DNA of 29,674 nt from F23-B02 sp045601285 (GCA_045601285.1 JAZRZJ010000028.1:1-29674), one strand, 5' to 3'; shown: positions 15,453-23,423, counted from the first letter of the stretch. Notes: generated by a model not told the origin, from the sequence alone. Numbers and translations: made by a program.

Positions 15453-16040
15453 ATGAAAAAGTTTGTAGTTCCCATGATTCTTGCAGGCGGCGCAGTCGCT
15501 GCAGTTATGGCACTCGGCAAGAAAAAGCCCGCAGCAAAGGGCGCAGCTCCCGCGGCAAAGGGCGCAAAGAAGCCCGAAATGAAGAACCCCAAGGACGTGG
15601 TTTTCAGCTACGTTTCCGGTTATCAGGATCCCGCCACCATCGAGGTTGCAATTAAGTTTGACGCAGACAAGGTTGACCTTGCCGTCATCGAAGAGGGCTT
15701 TATGGTCCCCACCAGCAATCCCCAGGTTGTAACCGCCTTCAGCGGCATGTTCAATCTCCAGCTTGAGCCCTCCAATTTCTACAGCGGTGAGAATTTTGAA
15801 AGCATGTGCGCAGAAGCGGCAAAGAAGTTCACCGGCTTCGGTGAGGTTGAGTACGGCGCACTCAAGGGCATCAAATACAGCGCAGGCGACGGCATTGCCT
15901 TCTGCTTCCCTGTTGACGATGCAAGCTATCTGCTTATCAACGCCTTCAAGGGTTCCGACAACGACGATGAGGTCGCAGACCTTCCCACCAATGCAGCGCT
16001 CAGCTTCTTCCTGGAAAACATCACCGTCGCAAAGAAGTAA
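15453..16040 (+). CDS. Hypothetical N-terminally anchored protein
   Basis: A 195-residue protein that I do not recognise. It starts with a short hydrophobic stretch (FVVPMILAGGAVAAVMALG), either an uncleaved anchor or a signal sequence. A Lys/Ala/Pro linker follows (KKKPAAKGAAPAAKGAKK). The globular domain from ~residue 45 is mixed, with alternating strands and an acidic end (KGSDNDDEVADLP). GGAGG lies eight bases before the ATG; a good promoter precedes it and a terminator follows, so it is monocistronic. The clean codon use and signals argue it is a real gene and probably well expressed. Confidence 0.85.
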   Translation: MKKFVVPMILAGGAVAAVMALGKKKPAAKGAAPAAKGAKKPEMKNPKDVVFSYVSGYQDPATIEVAIKFDADKVDLAVIEEGFMVPTSNPQVVTAFSGMFNLQLEPSNFYSGENFESMCAEAAKKFTGFGEVEYGALKGIKYSAGDGIAFCFPVDDASYLLINAFKGSDNDDEVADLPTNAALSFFLENITVAKK

Positions 16041-16049
16041 ACATCAAAT

Positions 16050-16078
16050 AATCCCGAAGAATTTCTTCGGGATTTTTT
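16050..16078 (+). terminator. Intrinsic terminator
   Basis: AATCCCGAAG / CTTCGGGATT stem followed by TTTTT, ten bases after the stop at 16040. Confidence 0.9.
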
Positions 16079-16127
16079 ATTGCCCCTTTTATCGTACAGC
16101 GGCTTGTGCTATACTGAATGCGGGGAA

Positions 16128-16155
16128 GTGATGGCGTGAAAAATCACGCTGTCAC
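16128..16155 (+). promoter_or_regulatory. Palindromic hairpin in the leader of the WYL regulator
   Basis: GTGATGGCGTGA-AAAA-TCACGCTGTCAC forms a 12-pair stem (two G-T pairs) 50 bases before the start codon. It is preceded by a TATACT box at 16110-16115. It could be a self-binding site for the regulator or an RNA structure. Confidence 0.5.
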
Positions 16156-16204
16156 AAATTGGCGTTTTGCCCGCCGCTTGCCTTGCGGCAGAATGGAGAT
16201 TATT

Positions 16205-17188
16205 ATGCCCAAATCATCAAACCAGAAGCTGAAGCTTCTGTATCTCATGCAGTATCTTATGGAAAGGTCAGACGAGCAGCACCCTCTGAGCGTTGCGGAC
16301 ATGATTGCGGAGCTTGCACGCTATGACATAAAGGCAGAGCGCAAGAGCATTTACGATGACCTTGAGGCACTGCGCCTTTTCGGTCTTGACATCGTTCAGG
16401 TCAGGGGCAAAACCACGGGCTACTACATCGGCGCAAGGGATTTTGAGCTTGCGGAGCTGAAGCTTCTTGTGGACAGCGTTCAGTCCTCAAAGTTCATCAC
16501 CCACAGGAAAACCCTTGCACTCATCAAAAAAATCGAAGGACTTGCCAGCGTTTACGATGCCCAGCTTCTGCAGCGTCAGGTTTTCGTGCGCAACCGCGTC
16601 AAGAGCATGAACGAAAGCGTCTACTACAACGTAGACAAAATTTCAAATGCCGTCACCGCAGACAGCGCAATCAGGTTCAGATACTTTGACTTTGCCGTCA
16701 CCAAGGAGCGCCGCTTCCGCAAGGACGGGGCATGGTATGAGATAAGCCCCTTTGCGCTCATGTGGGACGATGAAAATTACTATATGCTGGGCTACGATGC
16801 GGCAGCGGAAAAGCTTAAGCATTACCGCGTGGACAAGATGACGGAAATCGAGCCGCTGGAGCGCTTCCGCGACGGCAAAAAGGAATTTGAAAAGGTGGAC
16901 ATGTCCGAATATTCCAAGAAGGTTTTCGGAATGTTCACGGGCGATGAGCAGACGGTCAGACTCCGCTTTGCCAATCATCTTGTGGGCGCTGTCATTGACC
17001 GCTTCGGACGGGACACCATGATTCTCGCCAGCGATGAGGAGCATTTCACCGTCAGCGCAAATGTTGCGGTTTCACCGCAGTTTTTCGCATGGCTCTTCGG
17101 CTTCGGCAAAGATGTGGAGATTGTGGCTCCCGAATCCTTGCGCACGGAAATGAAAAAGGCAGCCCTTGAAGTCGCGGAGCTTTACTGA
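16205..17188 (+). CDS. WYL-domain transcriptional regulator
   Basis: A 327-residue DNA-binding regulator. Residues ~8-65 form a winged helix (KLLYLMQYLMERSDEQHPLSVADMIAELARYDIKAERKSIYDDLEAL). The middle carries the WYL domain: the WYEISPF segment, then YYMLGYDAAAEKLKHYRVDKM. The C-terminal WCX extension runs from DEQTVRLRF to the end. WYL proteins bind nucleic-acid or nucleotide-type ligands and often control defence, DNA repair or metabolism. No defence gene is adjacent, so the target is unknown and may be itself. The start at 16205 has GGAG six bases upstream; the 29 extra residues of a longer frame overlap leader hairpins and are rejected. Confidence 0.9.
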   Translation: MPKSSNQKLKLLYLMQYLMERSDEQHPLSVADMIAELARYDIKAERKSIYDDLEALRLFGLDIVQVRGKTTGYYIGARDFELAELKLLVDSVQSSKFITHRKTLALIKKIEGLASVYDAQLLQRQVFVRNRVKSMNESVYYNVDKISNAVTADSAIRFRYFDFAVTKERRFRKDGAWYEISPFALMWDDENYYMLGYDAAAEKLKHYRVDKMTEIEPLERFRDGKKEFEKVDMSEYSKKVFGMFTGDEQTVRLRFANHLVGAVIDRFGRDTMILASDEEHFTVSANVAVSPQFFAWLFGFGKDVEIVAPESLRTEMKKAALEVAELY

Positions 17189-17206
17189 GCTGCAAAATAA
17201 TAAAAC

Positions 17207-17240
17207 AAGCACGCGCTGCCAAAGGGCAGCGCGTGATTTC
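17207..17240. terminator. Bidirectional terminator
   Basis: CACGCGCTGCC-AAAG-GGCAGCGCGTG stem with ATTTCTTATT on one side and, read on the other strand, CTTGTTTTATT. It separates the WYL gene from the convergent CorC-type gene. Confidence 0.85.
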
Positions 17241-18512
17241 TTATTCCCCGTCCTCTTCGGGTTCGTTCTGCTTTACGAGGATTTTTTCAACTCTGCGTCC
17301 GTCCATTTCCATGACGGTCACGGATAGGTTTTCATAGCCGAAGCTGTCGTTTGCCCTGGGGAAGCGTCCGAACATTTCAATCGTCCAGCCGCCCACGGTT
17401 TCGCTTTCCGCCTCAAAGCTTTCCTCGGGTATGCCGAGAAGCTCAAGAAAATCGGATATCGCCATGTCGCCGTCAAGCTCGTAAAGACCGTCTGAGCGCT
17501 CCACGACCTCTTCCTCCACCTCGTCGGTTTCGTCCCATATCTCGCCCACAAGCTGCTCCAGAACGTCCTCCATGGACACCACGCCCAGAGTACCCGCGTA
17601 CTCGTCGGTGACGATGGCAAGATGCTGCTTTGCCCGCTTCAGCTCGCTGAGCACCGCGGGAAGCTTCATGGTTTTGTACACATAGCAGGGAGTCATCAGC
17701 AGACTGCGTATATCCGGCTTTTCCTCGTCGGTGAGCGCCTTGAGAAGATGGTTCAGATACAGAACACCGATTACGTTGTCAATGCTGTCCTCATAAACGG
17801 GAATGCGTGAATAGGCACATTCGTCGATGAAGCGGAGAATTTCGTCCCAGTCATCGTCGATGTCGATGGCTTCCATATCTACGCGGGCGGTCATGACCTC
17901 GGAGGCGGAGATGTCAGCAAAGTCGATTGCCGCCTGCACCAGCTCGCTTTGGTCCTCATCAAGCACCTCCTCGTCCTCGGCGGTTTCAATGAGAGAGGAA
18001 AGCTCTTCCACGGCAGCCTCATCGCTTTTCTCGCCCTTCAGACCTGCGGTGAGCAGATTTATAAGCCCCACAACTATCCAGATGACAGGCTTCAGCACAA
18101 GGGTGAGCCCGCGGATAAAATAAGCGTGATTGATGGCAATGCGGTTTGCGCTGCCCTTGGCGATTATCTTGGGTATGGTTTCACCGAATATGATCACCAG
18201 CAGGGTGATGACTACCGTAGCCACCCATGCATAGTCTGCGCCTTTGGTTTCGCCCAGCAGAACTATCATGACAACGGAGCCCAGCGACGATGACGCGATG
18301 TTGGCAAGGTTGTTGCCGATTAAAATTGCCGAAAGCGTATCGTCATAGCGCTCAATGATTTTCAGCGCGGTGCCTGCTCGCTTTGAGCCGTCCCCAAGGG
18401 CGTTTTCAAGCCGAAGCTTGTTGCAGGAGGAATAGGCCATTTCAGAGGAGGAAAAATAATTGGAAAAGAACACGCAGACGAGAATGCCTGCCATACAGAG
18501 ATAAGCGGTCAT
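17241..18512 (-). CDS. CorC/HlyC-type transporter-associated protein, downstream paralog
   Basis: A 423-residue hemolysin-family (CNNM/CorC-like) membrane protein. Residues 1-~190 are the DUF21 membrane domain with about four helices and the GETIPKIIAK motif. A pair of CBS domains follows (VMTARVDMEAIDIDDDW..., LLMTPCYVYKTMKLPAVL... ending GVVSMEDVLEQLVGEIWDE). The C-terminus is a CorC_HlyC domain. Such proteins are linked to magnesium or cobalt efflux and ion balance. The gene starts within the stop of its paralog upstream (ATGA, 4-bp overlap), so both are co-translated. It ends with an acidic tail. Confidence 0.9.
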   Translation of the reverse strand: MTAYLCMAGILVCVFFSNYFSSSEMAYSSCNKLRLENALGDGSKRAGTALKIIERYDDTLSAILIGNNLANIASSSLGSVVMIVLLGETKGADYAWVATVVITLLVIIFGETIPKIIAKGSANRIAINHAYFIRGLTLVLKPVIWIVVGLINLLTAGLKGEKSDEAAVEELSSLIETAEDEEVLDEDQSELVQAAIDFADISASEVMTARVDMEAIDIDDDWDEILRFIDECAYSRIPVYEDSIDNVIGVLYLNHLLKALTDEEKPDIRSLLMTPCYVYKTMKLPAVLSELKRAKQHLAIVTDEYAGTLGVVSMEDVLEQLVGEIWDETDEVEEEVVERSDGLYELDGDMAISDFLELLGIPEESFEAESETVGGWTIEMFGRFPRANDSFGYENLSVTVMEMDGRRVEKILVKQNEPEEDGE

Positions 18513-19780
18513 TCTTCCTCACCTCCCTGTATAAGCTGCGCGGTGAGACGCATTATGCGGTTATGCTGCATTTCCGTAACCTTCACGGAAACACCATGAT
18601 ATTCAAAGCCCGCTTCCACCTTTGGTATTGCGGCAAACTGCTCATAAGCCCATTCGCCCATGAGCTTGTTGGTGAAGCTCTCATTGTCCTCGGGGTCATC
18701 GAACTCAAGAAGCTCAAAGACATCGGAAACCGTCATTTCCGCGTCAACGTCCCATACGCCCTCGCCTGCTTCCCTGAAGGGCTCTTCAATGACATCGTCC
18801 TCGTCCCATATCTCGCCCACAAGCTCCTCGAGAATGTCCTCCACGGTGACTATGCCGAGAGTGCCGCCGTAGTTGTCCGTGACAACGGCCATGTTGAGAC
18901 GATGCTTGCTCATTACGGGCAGGAGGTCGTCAATATTGGTGCTCTGATGCACAAAATAGGGCTCGTCCAGCAGAGTGCGGATATCAAGCTCCGTACCCTC
19001 ATGCAGATACGCCTTTATGTATTTGCGGATCTGCAGAACACCGATGATATTGTCTATGCTGCCCTCGTAAACGGGCAGGCGCGAATGAGTGCTTTCGCGG
19101 ATAAACTTCAGCGTTTCCTCCACGGAGTCCTCAACGTCAAGGGCGGCAAGGTCTACACGGGAGGTCAGCACGCTTTCAACGGTGGTGTCCCCGAACTGCA
19201 GGGCGGAGGAAATAAGCTCCGACTGCTCCTCATCAAGACTGCCCTCCTCGGTCATATCCTCGATGATGTCGTATATCTCCTCCTCGGTGACGGTTATCTG
19301 GGGGTCGGCCTTTACGAATTTTGACGCAAAGTTACCGATGCCCGACAGCAGCACCGCCAAGGGCTTAAAAACGGACATAAAAAAGCACAGTGATCCCGCC
19401 AGTGCCTTGCTGAACCGCTCACTGTATTTTTTCGCTATACTCTTCGGGAGCATCTCGCCCGCGAAGAACACCACGATCGTGGTTATAATCGTACTCAAAG
19501 TAACGGCAGAAAGCCCCCATATACGCGTAACGGTAACGGTGACGATGCTTGCCGCTGAAATGTGTATGATATTTGTGCAGATAAGAATAGTGGTGATGGC
19601 GCGGTCAAAGTTATCCAGCACGAAAAGCGCTTTTTTTGCCTTTTCCTCACCCCTGTCAGCAGCGGTTTTGAGCTTCACGCGGGAAACCGATGCAAACGCA
19701 ATTTCCGCCATGGCAAAATATGCCGCGCAGAACAGTAAAACAATTACGACTATCAGCGATAATCGACTGCCTTCATCCAT
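18509..19780 (-). CDS. CorC/HlyC-type transporter-associated protein, upstream paralog
   Basis: A 423-residue protein with the same three-part design as its neighbour: DUF21 membrane domain with GEMLPKSIAKKYSERF, CBS pair (VLTSRVDLAALDVEDSV..., LLDEPYFVHQSTNIDDLL..., GIVTVEDILEELVGEIWDE) and CorC_HlyC end. The two are clearly paralogous but well diverged, so the duplication is old or they act as a heterodimer. The start is the ATG at 19780; its ribosome site (GGGAGAG, about 15 bases away) is poor. A good promoter lies at 19840-19868. It is first in a two-gene operon. Confidence 0.9.
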   Translation of the reverse strand: MDEGSRLSLIVVIVLLFCAAYFAMAEIAFASVSRVKLKTAADRGEEKAKKALFVLDNFDRAITTILICTNIIHISAASIVTVTVTRIWGLSAVTLSTIITTIVVFFAGEMLPKSIAKKYSERFSKALAGSLCFFMSVFKPLAVLLSGIGNFASKFVKADPQITVTEEEIYDIIEDMTEEGSLDEEQSELISSALQFGDTTVESVLTSRVDLAALDVEDSVEETLKFIRESTHSRLPVYEGSIDNIIGVLQIRKYIKAYLHEGTELDIRTLLDEPYFVHQSTNIDDLLPVMSKHRLNMAVVTDNYGGTLGIVTVEDILEELVGEIWDEDDVIEEPFREAGEGVWDVDAEMTVSDVFELLEFDDPEDNESFTNKLMGEWAYEQFAAIPKVEAGFEYHGVSVKVTEMQHNRIMRLTAQLIQGGEEE

Positions 19781-19839
19781 TTCGGACTAACACTCTCCCT
19801 GAAAATACAATTTCTTTATAAATACATAAAGTGAAATTC

Positions 19840-19868
19840 AGTATATCATAGCATAAAACCGCCGTCAA
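19840..19868 (-). promoter_or_regulatory. Promoter of the CorC-type gene pair
   Basis: Minus-strand TTGACG (19868-19863) and TATACT (19845-19840) with a 17-base spacer. Confidence 0.75.
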
Positions 19869-19900
19869 TATACTCATGTGCCGATTTGCTTTGAAACAGT

Positions 19901-19929
19901 TTGCCTTTTGATTTGTCTTATGGTATATT
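19901..19929 (+). promoter_or_regulatory. Promoter of the small lipoprotein gene
   Basis: TTGCCT (19901-19906) and TATATT (19924-19929) with a 17-base spacer, 30 bases before the ATG at 19959. It is divergent from the CorC-pair promoter. Confidence 0.65.
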
Positions 19930-19958
19930 TAAGAAAATATCCGCAAAGGAGAATTATC

Positions 19959-20510
19959 ATGAAAAAACTGACTGCACTCATGCTTGCATTAATAATGATA
20001 TTTGCCCTTTGCGCCTGTTCAGACGGCGGCAAGGACGAAGACAAGTCCGATGCCGAAGCTCTGGAAGACGGCAACGGCAACTACGTATATGAGGGTGAGG
20101 ACGGCGGCTTTATCGCTCAGACCGTAAATCCCATGGTTGAGGTCACCCCCGAGGAGCTTGAAGGGGCAATCGGTGTTGCTCTTGTCGTTCCCGAAGCCTC
20201 AGGCGATGTAAAATATTTTGTTATAAACGGAGTTCTGGGCGAGGTTCAGTTCGTGTATGACGGTGTTAGCTACAGCTACCGCGCACAGAAAACCGACAAG
20301 CCTGAAGACATCAGCGGCGTGTGGTTTTCATCGGGCAGCGGGACCAATATTGACTATGACTCCATTCCTCCCCTGACCGTGACCGTTGAGGAGGGCGGAA
20401 GCATGGGCGCTGCCACATGGTATGATAACGGTTACAGCTATTCCATCTCCATGGGCGAGGGCGCAAACCTTAAAGCTCTTGAGAGCATTTACGAGCTTAT
20501 TTATTCATAA
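19959..20510 (+). CDS. Small secreted lipoprotein of unknown function
   Basis: A 183-residue predicted lipoprotein. The signal peptide MKKLTALMLALIMIFALCA ends at a lipobox-like LCAC, with lipidation expected at C20. An acidic linker (SDGGKDEDKSDAEALEDGNG) follows. The remaining domain is rich in Gly, Tyr and acidic residues (VEVTPEELEGAIGVALVVPE, SYSYRAQKTDKP, GSMGAATWYDNGYSYSISMGEG). I know no family for it. The ATG at 19959 has AAAGGAGA six bases upstream; a 27-residue upstream extension starting at 19878 runs through the promoter and is rejected. It should sit on the outer face of the cell membrane. Confidence 0.85.
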   Translation: MKKLTALMLALIMIFALCACSDGGKDEDKSDAEALEDGNGNYVYEGEDGGFIAQTVNPMVEVTPEELEGAIGVALVVPEASGDVKYFVINGVLGEVQFVYDGVSYSYRAQKTDKPEDISGVWFSSGSGTNIDYDSIPPLTVTVEEGGSMGAATWYDNGYSYSISMGEGANLKALESIYELIYS

Positions 20511-20539
20511 GAATAATTTTTCAAAAAAACAAAAAAAGC

Positions 20540-20568
20540 TTTACAAATGTAAATTGTAGTGATAGTAT
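20540..20568 (+). promoter_or_regulatory. rpsO promoter
   Basis: TTTACA (20540-20545) and TAGTAT (20563-20568) with a 17-base spacer. Transcription should start near 20575, at the GGCTTAAGCC palindrome. Confidence 0.7.
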
Positions 20569-20573
20569 GTTAA

Positions 20574-20626
20574 GGCTTAAGCCCGTGAACTCAGCACTTG
20601 GGAGACCTTTCCTCCCTCTGCTTAGT
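20574..20626 (+). promoter_or_regulatory. Structured rpsO leader (possible S15 autoregulatory site)
   Basis: After the GGCTTAAGCC palindrome (20574-20583), ACTCAGCA (20589-20596) pairs with TGCTTAGT (20619-20626), and GGGAG (20600-20604) pairs with CTCCC (20612-20616). The result is one extended hairpin ~22 bases before the ribosome site. S15 commonly represses its own translation through leader RNA; that this is such an element is inference. Confidence 0.5.
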
Positions 20627-20661
20627 CATTGGGTATATAAAAATCAGAAAGGGGTATCATT

Positions 20662-20928
20662 ATGATTACCAAGGAAACCAAGACCACCGTTATCGCAGAA
20701 AACAGAACCCATGAGACCGACACCGGCTCTCCCGAGGTTCAGATCGCAATCCTCACTCAGCGTATCCGCGAGCTCACCGCTCACCTGAAGGTTCATCCCA
20801 ACGATGACCACAGCCGTCTGGGCATGTACAAGATGGTCGGTAAGCGCCGCCGTCTGCTCGACTACCTCGCAAAGAAGGACATCGAGCGTTACCGCGCAAT
20901 CATTGCAAAGCTGGGCATCCGCAAGTAA
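20662..20928 (+). CDS. rpsO: 30S ribosomal protein S15
   Basis: Small-subunit protein S15, an early binder of 16S rRNA that helps organise the central domain and contacts the large subunit. The 88-residue protein has the standard length and the hallmark segments TGSPEVQIAILTQRI, HLKVHPNDDHSRLGMYKMVGKRRRLLDYL and the RYRAIIAKLGIRK end. GAAAGGGG lies eight bases before the ATG. It has its own promoter and structured leader and is ended by a strong terminator. The rpsO-pnp order is conserved across bacteria. Confidence 0.99.
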   Translation: MITKETKTTVIAENRTHETDTGSPEVQIAILTQRIRELTAHLKVHPNDDHSRLGMYKMVGKRRRLLDYLAKKDIERYRAIIAKLGIRK

Positions 20929-20961
20929 TCCCGGCAATCCGAAGGGTATGAAGGTTTTTGA

Positions 20962-20997
20962 AGTCAGGACAATTTAATATTGTCCTGACTTTTTTTA
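20962..20997 (+). terminator. rpsO terminator
   Basis: AGTCAGGACAAT / ATTGTCCTGACT, a perfect 12-bp stem with a five-base loop, followed by TTTTTT. Confidence 0.93.
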
Positions 20998-21010
20998 AAT
21001 TCTGTACCGC

Positions 21011-21141
21011 TTTGGCCCCCTTGTCTAAAGGGGGCTGTCAGCCGAAAGGCTGACTGGGGGATTCTGTCATACATTTACCGTTTCTTAACAGGAATCCCTC
21101 CACCGCTTACGCGGTTCCCTCCATTTTACAAGGGAGGCAAA
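21011..21141. repeat. MITE-like palindromic repeat between rpsO and pnp
   Basis: A ~131-bp non-coding element with inverted ends (TTTGGCCCCC... at the left, ...GGGAGGCAAA at the right). The left arm has CCCCCTTGTCTAAAGGGGG and a CAGCC-GAAA-GGCTG hairpin; the right arm has ACCGC-TTAC-GCGGT and CCCTCC...GGGAGG. It carries no gene. The rest of the 323-base gap is the rpsO terminator and the pnp leader. Confidence 0.8.
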
Positions 21142-21158
21142 GATGTAATTAATTTAAA

Positions 21159-21225
21159 GCTTCGGATAGCTTAGTATTTGAAAATGCACCCGCAGGATGT
21201 ATTTTCAAGTGCTATGCTCCGAGGC
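21159..21225 (+). promoter_or_regulatory. Long stem-loop in the pnp leader
   Basis: GCTTCGGATAGC...TTTGAAAATGCACC pairs along most of its length with GGATGTATTTTCAAGT...GCTATGCTCCGAGGC. The stem is ~28 pairs with small bulges and a short loop near CGCA. It ends 10 bases before the AAAAGGAG ribosome site. In E. coli, PNPase controls its own mRNA through an RNase III-cut leader stem; a similar role here is inference. Confidence 0.65.
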
Positions 21226-21251
21226 AAAACCAAAGAAAAGGAGCAAAACAA

Positions 21252-23372
21252 ATGATCATCACTCACAAGCAGTTTCCCAACTACCGCAAGTTTGAAATGA
21301 CCTACGAAGGTCGTCCCCTTTCCATGGAAGTCGGCAAGATGGCAGAGCTCTGCAACGCCGCAGTTCTCGTAAAATACGGCGAAACCACCGTTCTCGTTAC
21401 CTGCACCGCCTCCGCACGTCCCAAGGACGGCATCGACTACTTCCCCCTCGCAGTTGACTTCAACGAAAAGCTCTACGCAGTGGGCCGCATTCCCGGCAGC
21501 TTCATGCGCCGCGAGGGTAAGCCCAGCCTCCCCGCAGTGCTGGCTTCCCGCCTTATCGACCGCCCCATGCGTCCCCTCTTCCCCACCGACCTGCGCAATG
21601 ACGTTGTCATCGCCTGCGAGGTACTTTCCGTTGACCGCAACTGCAGCCCCGAGATCACCGCAATGATCGGCGCATCTGCCGCCGTTTCCATTTCCGACGT
21701 TCCCTTCAACGGGCCTATTGCCGGCATCGTTCTGGGCTGGGACGGCGAGAAGTTCCTCTTTAACCCCACCGCAGAGGAAAAGAAGACCAACCGCATGATC
21801 ACCACAATCGCCGCAACACACAAGAAGATCGTCATGATCGAGTCCGAAGCCGACCAGGTTCCCGATGAGGTCATGTATGAGGGTATTGTTCTGGCTCATG
21901 AGCATCTGCAGCCCGTTCTCGATCTCATCGACAAGATGGTTGAGGAAATCGGCAAGCCCAAGTTCGAGTATGAGCATGCCTCCTTTGACGAAGAGCTCTT
22001 CGCAAAGCTCGTTGAGAACGAGTTTGAGGGCATGGAGCACTGCATGGACACCGACGACAAGAATGTCCGTGAGGCACGCGTAAACGACTGGATCACCGCG
22101 ATGCAGGAAAAGTACGAGGAAGAGCACCCCGACATGATGCAGTTCATGGACGAGATCCTCTACAAGCTGCAGAAGAAGGTCGTCAAGAAGTGGCTGCTTG
22201 CAGGCAAGCGAGTTGACGGACGTCAGATGAACGAGATCCGTCCTCTCGGCAGCGAAGTCGGCGTTCTCCCCGTTGTCCACGGCTCCGGTCTCTTCACCCG
22301 CGGTCAGACCCAGGTTCTCTCCATTGCAACTCTGGCAACCATGTCCATGACCCAGAAGCTCGACACCATCTGGGAAGAGGAAGAAAAGCGCTTCATGCAC
22401 CACTACAATATGCCCGCCTACTCCACAGGCGAAGCACGTGCCAGCCGCAGCACCGGCCGCCGCGAATACGGCCACGGCGCTCTCGTTGAAAAGGCACTTG
22501 AAAGCGTTATCCCCTCTGTTGAAGACTTCCCCTACACCATTCGTGTAGTTTCCGAAATTCTCTCCTCCAACGGCTCCACCTCTCAGGGCTCCATCTGCGG
22601 CACCACTCTCGCACTCATGGATGCAGGCGTTCCCATCAAGGCTCCCGTTGCAGGCATCTCCTGCGGTCTTATTCAGGACGGCGATGACTTCACCACCTTC
22701 ATCGACATTCAGGGTGTTGAGGACTTCCACGGCGAAATGGACTTTAAGGGAGCAGGCACACAAGCCGGCATCACTGCAATCCAGATGGACCTTAAGAACG
22801 ACGGTCTGAAGCACGAAATCGTCAAGGAGGCCTTCCAGATCACCCGTGAGGCACGCTTCCAGATTCTTGACGAGGTCATGCTCCCCGTTATCGCAGAGCC
22901 CCGCAAGGAGCTTGCAAAGACCGCTCCCAAGATGATCCAGATGAAGATCAATCCCGACAAGATCCGCGAGGTCATCGGCTCCGGCGGCAAGGTCATTCAG
23001 AAGATCACCGCCGACACCGGCTGCAAGATCGACATCGACGACGACGGCAACATCTACATTGCCTCTGAGGACATCGAGGCCTGCCGCGCAGCACGCACCA
23101 TCATCGAAAACATCGTTTTCGAGCCTGTTGTGGGCGCTCTTTACTACGGCAAGGTAAGCAATATCCGCTCCGAGTTCGGCGCATGGGTTGAGCTTGCTCC
23201 CGGTAAGGACGGCCTTGTAAAGATCAAGGACCTTGAGTTCAAGCGCACCGAGAAGGTTGAGGATGTTCTTAAAATCGGTGACATGACCTGGGTTAAGGTT
23301 ATGAACGTTGATGACCGCGGCAGAATCGACCTGAGCCGCAAGGACGCACTCCGCGAGCGCGGCGAAGCATAA
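21252..23372 (+). CDS. pnp: Polyribonucleotide nucleotidyltransferase (PNPase)
   Basis: A trimeric 3'-5' exoribonuclease that degrades RNA by phosphorolysis and can add tails in reverse. The 706-residue protein has the full layout: first RNase PH domain (from FEMTYEGRPLSMEVGKMAELCNAAVLV), a helical linker, the catalytic second RNase PH domain (RPLGSEVGVLPVVHGSGLFTRGQTQ, MDAGVPIKAPVAGISCGLI), a KH domain (PDKIREVIGSGGKVIQKITADTG) and a C-terminal S1 domain (GALYYGKVSNIRSEFGAWVEL to IDLSRKDAL). AAAAGGAG supports the start. Codon use is strongly biased to C-ending codons, as for a highly expressed gene. It follows rpsO and is ended by a strong hairpin. Confidence 0.98.
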   Translation: MIITHKQFPNYRKFEMTYEGRPLSMEVGKMAELCNAAVLVKYGETTVLVTCTASARPKDGIDYFPLAVDFNEKLYAVGRIPGSFMRREGKPSLPAVLASRLIDRPMRPLFPTDLRNDVVIACEVLSVDRNCSPEITAMIGASAAVSISDVPFNGPIAGIVLGWDGEKFLFNPTAEEKKTNRMITTIAATHKKIVMIESEADQVPDEVMYEGIVLAHEHLQPVLDLIDKMVEEIGKPKFEYEHASFDEELFAKLVENEFEGMEHCMDTDDKNVREARVNDWITAMQEKYEEEHPDMMQFMDEILYKLQKKVVKKWLLAGKRVDGRQMNEIRPLGSEVGVLPVVHGSGLFTRGQTQVLSIATLATMSMTQKLDTIWEEEEKRFMHHYNMPAYSTGEARASRSTGRREYGHGALVEKALESVIPSVEDFPYTIRVVSEILSSNGSTSQGSICGTTLALMDAGVPIKAPVAGISCGLIQDGDDFTTFIDIQGVEDFHGEMDFKGAGTQAGITAIQMDLKNDGLKHEIVKEAFQITREARFQILDEVMLPVIAEPRKELAKTAPKMIQMKINPDKIREVIGSGGKVIQKITADTGCKIDIDDDGNIYIASEDIEACRAARTIIENIVFEPVVGALYYGKVSNIRSEFGAWVELAPGKDGLVKIKDLEFKRTEKVEDVLKIGDMTWVKVMNVDDRGRIDLSRKDALRERGEA

Positions 23373-23378
23373 ACGCAC

Positions 23379-23418
23379 AAAAAACGGGTATCCGATTTCC
23401 AATCGGATACCCGTTTTT
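23379..23418. terminator. Bidirectional terminator of pnp and the convergent lipoprotein gene
   Basis: AACGGGTATCCGATT / AATCGGATACCCGTT stem with a three-base loop, an A-run on the left and a T-run on the right. Confidence 0.93.
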
Positions 23419-23423
23419 TATAA

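Noticed and set aside
16118..16204. N-terminal extension of the WYL regulator
   Set aside because: It covers leader hairpins, has no ribosome site at its start and adds residues unlike the family.
21171..23402. 743-residue open frame on the minus strand opposite pnp
   Set aside because: It mirrors the biased codon use of pnp, shows no domain and begins or ends in a terminator and a leader stem. It is a shadow of a real gene.
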